Origin: Mesaphorura yosii
Lineage: Eukaryota > Arthropoda > Collembola > Poduromorpha > Tullbergiidae
Assembly: GCA_009869945.1 (NCBI GenBank)
Contig: WIXG01000552.1
Coordinates: 1 to 39,282, forward strand
DNA: 39,282 nt
Direction of reading: 5' to 3'
Shown here: positions 19,106 through 28,114 of the stretch, one piece after another
Position numbering within the stretch: the stretch's first letter is position 1
Layout: every line of letters starts with the position of its first letter
The notes under the pieces: model-generated
Told to the model about the DNA's origin: nothing
Seen by the model: the letters and a program-made list of their open reading frames with translations, nothing else
The model's database searches: none
Position numbers and translations under genes: made by a program

Positions 19106-20030
19106 CACGTTTGGAAGGCCACAAGGCGACTAGACGAGCATGTGATGCCTCTCATTCGAACAGAGCAAATGTGCTTCCAAGTCATGCACGGTTTCCTTAC
19201 TTGACATGGTGTCCTGCTTCTATCAAGAATTCACAAGCATTCGGTTGAAACACAGACAATTTTGTGCTCCAAACACTAAGCGGCAACATTTTGAACCCGA
19301 ATCGCACTCTCGTGGAACAGGAAAACCATTTTACTCAGGTTTAGGTTTGTGATCTTGTACCAACGGTCTGCGAGAAGATGAAAGAGATTGACTGACTTGC
19401 CACAGATAGAGAAGAAATCCAGACACGTCTCCCACTTCAGACTGACGGAGTCCATAACGAATGGCATAGCTGGAGTAGGGAATATGTTGGCTGCTCCGCG
19501 TCAGTTCGATTTACTCCTTCATTCGCGCATCTTTATATGCCCCATGTCCAAATAAGGTCAAGGTTCTTGTGGCTCTTCTGTATACTAATTGGAATGAAAG
19601 TTTTGTTTTGAGTTAAACACTGCGATCATGAAATTGTAGTGGGAATGACTTCGTGCCGTGCGTCATGGAATTCACGGTATATTCGCTTCTCGTTATTTCT
19701 TCGTGTTGCAAAAATATTTCTCCACGTTCGGGCCACATCCTCCATGAAGAGGAAATTCCATGGTCTGGTCTGGTCATGAATTAAAAATGATGTTCAAAAG
19801 TCGAAGTGGTAACAGTGACATTCACAACTTAGCAAATTGCAAATTGTAGCCGAAAGCCCAATATTGTAATGTAGGGTAAAGGTAAATGAAGAATAAAGAC
19901 GAAGCAATTAAAATTTAAAGCACTTCCGGAAATTACCGACTATTAGCAAATTAAACCTTTTGTTTTTCCTTTATCGCCAGCTCCGCAGTCAACTTCACAA
20001 GCAACTTGATCGCGCATTTCATTAAATAAC
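19106..20030. other. Intergenic stretch between divergent receptor genes
   Basis: This lies between the minus-strand receptor ending its 5' side at 19.1 kb and the plus-strand receptor at 20.0 kb, so it must hold both promoters. A 63-residue minus-strand frame at 19276-19467 has no recognisable similarity. The IR-like relic at 19.6 kb is listed separately. No TATA box was assigned. Confidence 0.5.
19612..19785 (+). pseudogene. Fragment of IR-like gene, related to the 3.5 kb pseudogene
   Basis: The DNA from about 19619 to 19700 matches 3540-3622 at roughly 80 percent: ATGAAAT, GTG, ATGGAATTCACGGTAT and CTTCTCGTT recur in order. In one frame it reads CDHEIVVG, then WNSRYIRFSLFL, which aligns with CSHEIAV and WNSRYSHFSFLL of the 3.5 kb copy and so with residues 59-85 of the intact receptor. 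Similarity is lost after about 19750. It is a relic from the same subfamily as the 3.5 kb copy. Confidence 0.65.
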
Positions 20031-21572
20031 ATGGGATTGGAAGTCGAAGGAGACGGGAGCAGCAGCACGACCGTCAAAATCCGGGGGAACGTCCAAGCAC
20101 AACCGATTTCGAATATTCGCGCTTTGCTTGAGTTCCTGCGCAGCAGGCTTGCTCGCGTTCGCAGTTTCAGCTTCGTACTTGTGCGAAGATTCGGCATCCA
20201 GACAGAACGCCCAGGCGAAGGCGAAGACGAAATGTTGACCCCAGGCACTCTGAAACTTTTTGACATTCTCCTCCACGTTGGCACAGCAGTCGGAAGCCTG
20301 CCTTTTGTGTGGGACGCGTCGGCGTCCGTCCTGAAGCTTCAGGCTGTCCAGCGCGAGGACGACTACAACGACGAGCACGAGACAAGCACCTGGAAATTGC
20401 CGGGGCTCAGGCAGGCGCTGGTGCGGGCCGTAACCGTGCTCGAATTTGCCTTCTTTGTATGCCTGATCGTCGGGTACACTTACTTTGCTTGCGAGGAGCA
20501 CGGCGGCAACTACACGGACGCCATCTTCATTTCATTCGGCGGCGTTATGTGTCTTGTTCTTGGGTCCCTCGAAGGGCTGGTTCTTCAAATGTACGGTGAA
20601 AACGTGTGCGTGCTGATAAACAAACTGATTCTCTGCAACACCGATGTGCAGGCGCTTGTTGTCACGAGAACCAAGGCGAAGTGCAGGCGCCGCCAGCAGC
20701 AGCACCGCTGGGCAGGCAGCGTCATGGCTAGAATAACTGGCGGCAAATTTGAACTCGTGATTCCCACGACCCGCCCTGAGTTTCTGGAGCTGTTCTTCTT
20801 CGTCGTCGTGTCCTCGACTGTGGGCATGCCGTCGATAGCCTTCGTGTACCTCACGCGTCCAGGCGCTCCTGAGAACCTGTGCACCTTCTACTGCAGCGAG
20901 GGCAGCATGTGCCTGCTGGGGAAATTCATATTTGCCGCTTCCTACATGCTCAGCATGTACATGACTGTACTGCGCACCGCATTTATGATTTTCCTCCTCG
21001 TCGGCTATCCGATGGTGCTCCAGACGTGGTTGAGGGCGATTCGAGCACGGCTGGGGGAGCGGAGAACTTCCGCAGGGAAGGCGCTGCGAATGTACGTGCG
21101 GGTGCAGGTCTTCGCGGCGATGATGATCCCCTGTCGTGACCTTCTGCCGATCGTCCTCTTCATTGCCTCCTGCTGCATCATTATTCCGTGGGCAGGCATC
21201 CTCCTCTTCTGGCATAAACTCAATACGCTGTTACTCGCCGGATGTGTTTCAGGGACGCTAGGGTTGGTGGTGACCATCGGAGTGGAGCTCAAACTAATGA
21301 AGGAGGGAACGAAACACTCTGCTGCTCTCCTGCGCCACATATTCTCACAGTTGTGGGCCGGAGTCGTTGGGCGAGAAACTGACCATCGCACCCGAGCCGA
21401 GAAGCTTGGACTCCTACGGCGTTTGGCAGCTTCCGTGCGTCCCATCGAGTGTCACTTTGGAAATTTTGGCAAGGTGAAGTCTGTAACGTCCCTCGGAATC
21501 CTTCACCGAATCCTGGACGCGACAATTTCGGTCGTGATAACCTGCAGGGCTCATCTGGGTCGCTTCCTGTAG
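20031..21572 (+). CDS. Gustatory-receptor-like chemoreceptor, 446-513 aa, intronless
   Basis: The open frame gives 513 residues from the first Met. The Met at 20232 (MLTPGTLKLFDILLHVG, then LPFVWDASASVLKL) aligns with the starts of the sister receptors and would give 446 residues. The 67-residue extension has no sequence support and is Arg/Ser-rich. Hydrophobic segments are typical of the gustatory receptor superfamily. A basic insert (TKAKCRRRQQQHRW) sits in an intracellular loop. The C-terminal block VELKLMKEGTKHSAALLRH, then LRRLAASVRPIECHFGNF and a last segment ILDATISVVITCRA, matches the truncated copy at 3.2 kb, to which it is the closest relative here. No lesions were seen. Confidence 0.82.
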   Translation: MGLEVEGDGSSSTTVKIRGNVQAQPISNIRALLEFLRSRLARVRSFSFVLVRRFGIQTERPGEGEDEMLTPGTLKLFDILLHVGTAVGSLPFVWDASASVLKLQAVQREDDYNDEHETSTWKLPGLRQALVRAVTVLEFAFFVCLIVGYTYFACEEHGGNYTDAIFISFGGVMCLVLGSLEGLVLQMYGENVCVLINKLILCNTDVQALVVTRTKAKCRRRQQQHRWAGSVMARITGGKFELVIPTTRPEFLELFFFVVVSSTVGMPSIAFVYLTRPGAPENLCTFYCSEGSMCLLGKFIFAASYMLSMYMTVLRTAFMIFLLVGYPMVLQTWLRAIRARLGERRTSAGKALRMYVRVQVFAAMMIPCRDLLPIVLFIASCCIIIPWAGILLFWHKLNTLLLAGCVSGTLGLVVTIGVELKLMKEGTKHSAALLRHIFSQLWAGVVGRETDHRTRAEKLGLLRRLAASVRPIECHFGNFGKVKSVTSLGILHRILDATISVVITCRAHLGRFL

Positions 21573-21889
21573 AGGAGTGACAAAAAGTGCTGCGCAGAGC
21601 GCACTTGATCGATGCGGCTAATTTGACCTTTTTGTACAGTCCGTATGTAAAGTAAACAGTTTGAGGGCAAGGGGCACAACGTACGACATAGAGATAAGAT
21701 AAAAAGTATGGGAAGATTATGGTAATTAAGGATAATGAGAGGATTTGAGTCAATCCTCAGTTCATCATCTTCACATTTGTCATCTTTCATTCGTGTTGTA
21801 ATTTACTATTTACGTCGCACAACTTCATTTCGTAGTACAAAAGTGCAATTTAGAGGTACAACTAATTTATAGTTAAAACCTCAATCAAC
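21573..21889. other. Short AT-rich intergenic stretch
   Basis: It separates two plus-strand genes. No gene and no clear promoter motif are seen. Confidence 0.5.
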
Positions 21890-22429
21890 ATGTTGACATC
21901 GAAGAATTCGATCAGTTTACTATTGCTTACAGCGATATTCTTCCAAAAGTTAGTGAGTACTGTAGCTGCGGCTAATCACTGTGACCGCAACGTTGTCGTC
22001 GAATCTGTCGAGTTGTTCAACTACCTCGGGAATGTCACCTTCGCCGTGCCGACGAACTTCGACGGAGTTTGGACCCTCGATCTGCAAACATCCGGCCCGT
22101 TTTCGTTCATTGGGGTAAGGTTTGATGGTTTGAGGGACTTCAGACAGTTGAGCTCGTGTTGTAAATTATTTATGGCCGTGTTTTTCATTAAGGGCTGGGG
22201 GGTTCGCATCCACACAGGCCACCCGCCATTGACGCATGCAACGATCACCAGCGCTGAATCAGTCCAGCTTCAAGCAGGTGACGTGATCTCGTTTCGATAC
22301 CGCGTCTACTGGGAGTCTTGCGCTGCGATGCCGGTGGTGATTGGACTCCGTTGGGAGCATCACGTAATTTGCGATGTACAGAGCGCCAATGAAGTTTCTG
22401 GAGACGGTAACGAAACGTCAAACTGCTAA
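21890..22429 (+). CDS. Small secreted protein, possibly CBM2-like carbohydrate-binding
   Basis: The frame is open for 179 residues, but it contains a likely 78-nt intron (22115-22192, GTAAGG to TTTTTCATTAAG) whose removal keeps the frame and leaves 153 residues. Exons would be 21890-22114 and 22193-22429. The start is a signal peptide (MLTSKNSISLLLLTAIFF). The mature part has NVTFAVPTNFDGVWTLDLQT, a GGWGVRIHTG junction after splicing, and VQLQAGDVISFRYRVYW. Alternating beta strands with spaced tryptophans and an L-x-A-G-(D/S) turn recall CBM2-type cellulose/chitin-binding modules, but this is a pattern impression only. Four cysteines and two N-glycosylation sequons (NVT, NET) remain after splicing. 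It could equally be an unrelated beta-sandwich secreted protein. Confidence 0.6.
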   Translation: MLTSKNSISLLLLTAIFFQKLVSTVAAANHCDRNVVVESVELFNYLGNVTFAVPTNFDGVWTLDLQTSGPFSFIGVRFDGLRDFRQLSSCCKLFMAVFFIKGWGVRIHTGHPPLTHATITSAESVQLQAGDVISFRYRVYWESCAAMPVVIGLRWEHHVICDVQSANEVSGDGNETSNC

Positions 22430-23052
22430 AATTACGACTCTGTAAAATTGTAAGACCTTTCGTTGTTTCGTTGATTGGCTTGGTTATTAAAGGAAAGTGT
22501 CAAATTATTGTGCATCAACACTAAGGCCATCAAAATTCGACAAACTTGTTATGTGTACATGGTGGAATTAATTTATTATGCATTGGAAAATTGGACACGG
22601 GCCAAGGTCAAAGCGAGTCCGGCTTCGAATTTAGTCAACTTAGACGGACATAAAAAATTTAAGTCAAGTGTTTAATCTTTTGTCTATCTAGAACGAATAT
22701 GGAATCGGATAAAGGCATTTATTTCGATACTCGAAGTTAAAGTCATTTCATGTCATTTTCGTTTCGTGTTCATGTCCATTATAGGAAGATTGTAGGTTGC
22801 TGGCTGCAAGTCCACTCGGTTCAGTCAATCGTTAATCGTAATGCTGCACCTGCCCTGCAATTGTTCATCAGATTCACAGATTAATGGCTGCGCCTCGTCT
22901 CGGGCTCGAACCTGGAGTGGATCACTTCGAATTAAATAAATCGAGTTCAATTTTAATTTTATCCAGTCGTCGAAATTATCCAGAAATTTGCTTCCACTGT
23001 GAATTCACTTTTCGAGGTGCATATGCCCTTCAGGCACCGACACGAATGAAGA
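22430..23052. other. AT-rich intergenic stretch
   Basis: Short frames at 22475-22675 and 22884-23150 have no supporting signals; the latter overlaps the next receptor in another frame. Nothing else is recognised. Confidence 0.5.
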
Positions 23053-24287
23053 ATGATTTCAGAAAGATCACGGATCCTGCTTCTGCTGCCCATCACATTT
23101 TCTACCCAATTCTTCTTCACTGGTCCAGTCGTGTGGGACAAACGGACTGAGAGAGTAAAGTTATCGATAGGGCTCGTGAAATGGAATTACTATACGTATT
23201 CCATCGTTCTGGCAATCGGCTGTAGCATCATTTGCTGCCTGCATCTGGAAGCCATCATCAGCGGCCACGCAACGAGTATGGAGATCATCGTCTGCTTCTT
23301 CCTCTTCCCGTTCTACGTGATGGTGATCACATTAATACTCAACGCGCTCGTGCAGCTGAAAACGTCGACGTACCTGCTCAATCAGATCCTCTTAATGGGG
23401 CAGAAGTTTGGGCGGTACTTTCGAATTTCTCCAACGGAGCCAGACGGAGCGGAGAAGATCATCATCGTGGCCCACTTTCTTGCAGCGGCCGTGTGTGTGG
23501 GCGCATTTCCATCGACAGCCTTCTTGCTCCAGACATTTCCCGGATTCTTCTATAACATCAGATTCGACCAACTTGAGTACAACTTAGTGCTGAGTGCAGG
23601 CGGGTTATTTGGATTAGTTGGCAGCATGGTTTACATCAACTACTGGGGAGTGGCCATCCATCTCCACATGCATTCGTGCGTTCAATTCCTGCAGAAAATG
23701 AGGTAAGTTAACTGATAAGGCGAGGAATTCCCAATTCGTCCCCTCCGATCTGCCGAAACCATTACATTACAAGCCGAAACCGACTTGAGTCCTCTGATTT
23801 TCATTGCAGTTGGAAAGAAGGCATGACCAACACCGAGCTGAGCCTCCACCTGCGAATGTACCACCAAATTCAGCTCGTTCACAGCCTCTTTTTCGATCAC
23901 GTCGGAAAATACATGCTGCCAGTCGTCCATCTCTGCGCCGCGACCTTCATCATCGATTTCCTCTTCAATCTCATCCATCTCAACAGTGCCATGAATCCGT
24001 TCTTCGGAGCTCAGATGTGTTTCTGCCTGGCGCTCTCCGTCCTGGCAGTAAAAATCATCAGCAAGTCCACGAATGAGTTCACGGAAGCCAGCGCAGCATT
24101 TCTGGACTCGTACTCAAAATACAACATGCCGGAAATATCGGAGGCGAATCGGCGGGAGCTCCGAGCGTGCAGACCGATCAAAGTCCAAGTCAAGCCACTC
24201 CTCACGTACGACAGGTTGACGTTCGTGAAGGTCATGAAAGATTTCATCATGGCTCGCACCATCGAACTGCTGCTGGCTGTAAAGTAG
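23053..24287 (+). CDS. Gustatory-receptor-like chemoreceptor, two exons
   Basis: Exon 1 (23053-23702) and exon 2 (23810-24287) join through GTAAGT and TTTTCATTGCAG with matching phase to give about 375 residues. The start MISERSRILLLLPITFS, then TGPVVWDKRTERVKLS, matches the other receptors' N-terminal motif of a Trp followed by (L/V)KLS. Membrane segments are spread along exon 1 and early exon 2 (LPVVHLCAATFIIDFLFNL). The end carries NPFFGAQMCFCLALSVLAV, then CRPIKVQVKPLLTYDRLTF and a last helix. It is the parent type of the two tail-only relics just downstream, and the only receptor here with an intron near the middle. It is predicted to be a sensory ligand-gated cation channel; no lesions were seen. 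Confidence 0.8.
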
Positions 24288-24554
24288 TCAGAATTTGCAT
24301 TTATCACTGCTTAATTCGTGTGCGCACTTTGCAATTACTTAAATCACTTAATTTTTCTCCAAAGTGGAATCAAAATGCAAAAAACAGGAAAAAATCAAAG
24401 ATAAGAGGCTAGATTAGAATAGAAAGAGAGACTCTAACTCAGGTTGAATATAATTTTTGATAAGTGAAATGCGATTGCCGTGAAACACTTCTCCACGCGT
24501 GCACGTGTTTCAAGTTTTTGCTCTTCTCCAAGCTTTCACGACACAATACTGTAC

Positions 24555-24831
24555 CAAAATGCTACTTAATTCATGGATCGATTTAATCCATTTGATGGAA
24601 ATCACTCAATTTAACGTTAATATCAGCCCATTCTTCGGCAAGCAGATGGGTTTCTGTCTCGCCCGGTTCAAGTCGAAATCAAGCCGCTGCTGACGTATGA
24701 CAAGCTGACTTTCGTGTCGTGCAGGACACGGTCATGGAGCATACGATCGATCTGCTCCTGGCAGCCAAGGAATTGCAGAATGAATGTGTCATTTTAATTT
24801 TTCTTAATTGTAATCGTTAGTACAAAATCAC
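24555..24831 (+). pseudogene. C-terminal relic of the adjacent receptor type
   Basis: WIDLIHLM, then NISPFFGKQMGFCLA, matches FLFNLIHL, then AMNPFFGAQMCFCLA of the gene just upstream. The match then jumps straight to PVQVEIKPLLTYDKLTFV, losing the roughly 45 residues that lie between in the complete gene. After TTTCGTG a frameshift leads to VQDTVMEHTIDLLLAAKELQ. It has a deletion and a shift, so it is non-functional. Confidence 0.75.
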
Positions 24832-25515
24832 AATATTTAGATAAGGAAATTCAGTTTAGAATTAATGTTCTGAAGATTAATTAATCCTTGCTAATCTGAT
24901 TAACTTTATTATAAGGTTTAAGCTGACGTTCTACCTTCGTGCGCTCATTAAAAATTTAATTGCTGTCGATCAACATGTGTATGGAGTCTCCCGGAAAGTT
25001 TTCAGCATATTTCCGAGCCTGAAAATGGCAGTTGGATTTAATTCGAGCTTCAAGCTTGCCATTTCATAAAATTTTGATTTCGGCTCAACCAGGAAAAGGA
25101 AGAACTTGTTCTCGCCTTGGAAGTCGCCTCGCTTTGGCCATCCATCCATAAAGAATTCCGTCACGAATATTTCTTCTCTATTTGACCGCATTTCGCGTTT
25201 GCAGGATGCTGTTTTCTTGGCTTGGAACTTAGTTTTTCAATACTTCAAGGTTATAGTGTCCCAATTGAGGTGACATTGAAAAACTGGGCTGCTTTCGGTG
25301 TTGTCGTTGGAATGTATGGAATATGTAGCACTGGAGAGCTGAATGCTGACTCAAAGTAAATGATTAATCTTTTACGAACATTGCCTCGAGTCCTCAATAA
25401 ATAATTGCTTTCGGTCGGGATCCGAATGCCAAAGAATTCGTTTTTGATCGCAGTTGAAGTCGGAGACGTGTAGTGTTGCTGGGAGGCTGCTGTGGCGGTG
25501 GAGCCTGGAGGCCGC
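24832..25515. other. Intergenic stretch between two receptor relics
   Basis: A 73-residue minus-strand frame at 24970-25191 has no recognisable family and no start or splice support. Nothing else is seen. Confidence 0.45.
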
Positions 25516-25721
25516 TTGCATGCGTTTCTAGACTCTTACTCGAAGGTCAACATGCAGAAATATCGAAGGTGAACGAGCGAGCGCTGAAGGCGTGCAGGCC
25601 GATCCAGGTCGAAATCAAACCGCTGCTGACGTACTCGAGGTTGACATTCGTCGAGGTGATGCAGGACACGGTCATGGTGCATACCATCGATCTGCTGCTA
25701 ACGGCTCAGGAACTCGTCTAA
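25516..25721 (+). pseudogene. Second C-terminal relic of the same receptor type
   Basis: One frame reads AFLDSYSKVNM, matching AFLDSYSKYNM of the complete gene at 24.1 kb. After a one-base shift it continues as EISKVNERALKACRPIQVEIKP through LLTYSRLTFVEVMQDTVM to a stop at 25721. It includes the very end of the receptor but nothing before. Together with the relic at 24.6 kb it shows that this receptor type was once in at least three tandem copies. Confidence 0.75.
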
Positions 25722-26090
25722 AAATCTAAAATAATCCAAACAAATGTAACTGCGTAAATCAGAACTCATAATAAGCAGTATTGGCTCAACTACTCATCGA
25801 ATCACCGATCACCACTCCATATTCACGATTCACCTTCACAAGTATTGACGTATTGCACTTACTATTAGTAATTAGTTGTCTGTCACAGTCATGAGTTGAT
25901 CACGTTGACGTTGATTTCGAGAAGTCAGAAGTCTGTCAGCGCGAAATTAGCGGCACACGGCAGAACGAGAACCAGCTTAAGCTTAATTCAGAAGCTCCAG
26001 GATTAAGATAAGTATAAAAACTCACGTTGTAGCCCATTTTAGTAACTGCGTAGAAAAAATTTTGATGTTTAATGATTTTAATGACTAAAA
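25722..26090. other. Intergenic stretch before the paired small genes
   Basis: It is AT-rich with no supported gene. A TATA-like AGTATAAAAACTC lies near 26011, about 80 nt upstream of the better TATA box of the next gene. Confidence 0.45.
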
Positions 26091-26098
26091 TATAAATA
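26090..26098 (+). promoter_or_regulatory. TATA box of the first paired gene
   Basis: TATAAATAG at about 26090-26098, with an initiator-like TCACTG about 20-25 nt downstream, lies 110 nt before the proposed first ATG. The sister gene has the same nonamer at the equivalent place, which strengthens both calls. Confidence 0.6.
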
Positions 26099-26199
26099 GC
26101 ACAGCAGCAGTCACTGAATTAATCAGTAATCAGCCGCTTGAGCCCGAGCCACCACTGCCCGGCACTGCATCGTGCCATTTACTCCTGAATATATTTATC

Positions 26200-26837
26200 A
26201 TGATACCCGTTTTCTCGTAAAGATCTCAAATAAGTACGCGTCATAAATTGCCACGAAATCGAAAGCCAGGCTGAGGCTGTAACCATCTGCAAGCAAGAAT
26301 TCCTAAAGATGCAGAACGAATTAAGAGAACTGAGCGTTGAATTGAACGAAAAACAGGTAATCTAGTGAATTTGCTAGCCGATAAGAATTCTTCGTCAAAT
26401 ACCCAGTATTTTCGTTCCTTTTTAAGTTTATTCGTCCATGGATTAATTAACAGGCGGATCTGAACGCTGCCAAGACCGAGCTAAAGCTCAAACGACTCGT
26501 CGGACAGGCGCCCACGTCCATGTTGCCATCGTCATCACCGGCGGATTCGTATTCGTACTCGTCTTGCAACCTTCAAACCGTCGATCTGCTCTCGGCCCTC
26601 ATCGACGACCTGATAGACACCTGCAAGGCGCTCGGCGTGCCATTCAGCAGCTTGAAGCCCAAACTCATGAAGCTCGACGAACTCTACAGCGACGACCTCG
26701 ACGCCCAAATCCGAATCGGCCGGCTCCTGCTTGTCGACATCAATAACGAACTGACCTTCACTGGCGCTCGCACCCACGCACACGCTCGCAATGCCAAAGC
26801 ACCGCATTCAATGAAAATGAGCCAAATGTTTATTTAA
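26200..26837 (+). CDS. Unrecognised small coiled-coil protein, copy A
   Basis: The last exon, 26454-26837, and the preceding exon ending at 26356 (GTAATC donor, AACAG acceptor) are well supported. The preceding exon reads AVTICKQEFLKMQNELREL, a heptad-like start matching TVTISKLEFEKMQLETRKL of copy B. No in-frame ATG exists before 26309, so either that Met starts the protein or a mini-exon, ATGATACCCGTTTTCTC at 26200-26216, is spliced to 26266. The second option gives a start the same length as copy B and 163 residues. The core domain (LIDDLIDTCKALGVP, then KLDELYSDDLDAQIRI and RLLLVDIN) is about 60 percent identical to copy B over 56 residues. The C-terminus ends SQMFI. An AATAAA follows at 26868. 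No family is recognised. Confidence 0.7.
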
Positions 26838-27470
26838 GTCAACGTACAATTATAATTTTACTGCACAAATAAAATGTCACGTCGATAAACAATAAACAAT
26901 ATATGAGGCATGATTACGTGAGCGAGCGATCTATTTTTAATTGAGCGCGCAGTAAGCTCCTGATTTTCTGGAACAATTGCTGGTATGAATGAATAAACCA
27001 GACTCCATTGCAGGAAGAGTATAGAAATTACTCGTGAGCAGCCGAAGCGGCAGCTCCTGATAAGAAAGGTTGGTCTGGTCAGTGCCGGGTCCGGTGCTGG
27101 TTTAGATTGAACTGGAATTAGTGCGTCGGCTGGACTGGAGTCTCGGGCGATGAGCTGCCAAGAGCCAAAGGCCAGTACAAAAATAAAGCACTTGACGACA
27201 AAAATATGCTGATTTGCGCACGTTACTGTTTACTGAAAACTGCAGAGCGCTACGACTATGTGCGTTTTCGGTTTTCCAAGCATAAGCACGACTGCGATGA
27301 ATGATGAGATGACTGATGGCCTGCACGAATCACGAATAAAGTTCACAAATAAATTGTACAAGGTCCTGATTACTGATTACTGATTACTTTGTCAGTATTC
27401 CAAAAAGTAGCCATCGTTAGGCGATTCAGCCTGCCTACGTCAATCAATCAGAATTTCATCTGCTGACCTG
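26838..27470. other. Intergenic stretch between the paired genes
   Basis: It holds the AATAAA of copy A at 26868-26873 and, near 27367-27388, three tandem GATTACT units. A 74-residue minus-strand frame (27102-27326) is not supported. Confidence 0.5.
27367..27388. repeat. Tandem heptamer GATTACT x3
   Basis: Three consecutive near-perfect copies of GATTACT lie in the intergenic stretch between the two paralogous genes. It is a minor simple repeat, with no function inferred. Confidence 0.7.
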
Positions 27471-27473
27471 CAA

Positions 27474-27482
27474 TATAAATAG
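27474..27482 (+). promoter_or_regulatory. TATA box of the second paired gene
   Basis: TATAAATAG at about 27474-27482 is followed by an initiator-like CTCAGTG near 27488-27494. It lies about 100 nt upstream of the ATG of copy B and repeats the arrangement before copy A. Confidence 0.6.
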
Positions 27483-27576
27483 AAGCGGCTCAGTGGAGAA
27501 AAGAATCAACAGACTTTTGTCCTTCGCCAATTAAGTTCACAATTACGACTCGGTTGCCAATAATTTTGAATTTGCA

Positions 27577-28114
27577 ATGAATTCCCCACAAAATTCCGGC
27601 ACTGTCACAATTTCTAAGCTGGAATTCGAGAAAATGCAGCTTGAAACGCGGAAACTGAGACAAGAGCTGAAGAATACTCAAGTAAGTCACCGCAGGCACT
27701 TATCTAATCAGCAATTTCTTAATTATTTCCTGCGACAGCTTAATAAGCTCATTCTCTCGTGTGCAGGCTAATTTGGACGCTGCCCACAACATACTCGATC
27801 AACTCGGGCACGGGCAAGGGTGGAGGTCATCAGAATCGGGAAGTCAAGCGAGTCAAAGCTGTGAAGAGACGGGCGGCCTCCTACAGAACCTCATCGATGA
27901 GCTGATCGCCACCTGCAAAAGAGTTCGCGTGCCCCGCAACACAGTTCGGCCCAAACTCGCCAATTTGGACGAACTTTACGCCGATGAGCTCGACGAGCAC
28001 ATTCAAATCGCAAGACTCCTGCTCCGGGACATCAATCAGGAGCTCGCGCCCATGTACGGCAGGAAAACATCGAACCCACCGACCAAAACCAGCCAAATGT
28101 TTGTGGAATTCTGA
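27577..28114 (+). CDS. Unrecognised small coiled-coil protein, copy B
   Basis: Two exons (27577-27681 and 27767-28114) join in phase 0 through GTAAGT and GTGTGCAG to give 150 residues. Exon 1 (MNSPQNSGTVTISKLEFEKM onward) is a predicted amphipathic coiled coil without a signal peptide, so a cytosolic or nuclear location is likely. Exon 2 continues ANLDAAHNILDQL, a Ser/Gln-rich linker, then the conserved core LIDELIATCKRVRVP, PKLANLDELYADELD and ARLLLRDINQEL. It ends TSQMFVEF. The shared core and the SQMF tail with copy A, 1.3 kb upstream, show tandem duplication under constraint. An AATAAA lies at 28173. The family is unknown to me; the acidic helical core could be a protein-interaction module. 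Confidence 0.8.

Noticed and set aside
19276..19467. 63-residue minus-strand frame near the IR-like relic
   Set aside because: I tried aligning it with the receptor families here and found only scattered chance matches.
20532..21215. 227-residue minus-strand frame opposite the receptor at 20-21.6 kb
   Set aside because: It is an antisense shadow of a well-supported coding region, is rich in His/Glu/Arg as expected from reversed codons, and has no domain.
24970..25191. 73-residue minus-strand frame between the receptor relics
   Set aside because: No recognisable family, signal peptide or splice context; kept only as unexplained.
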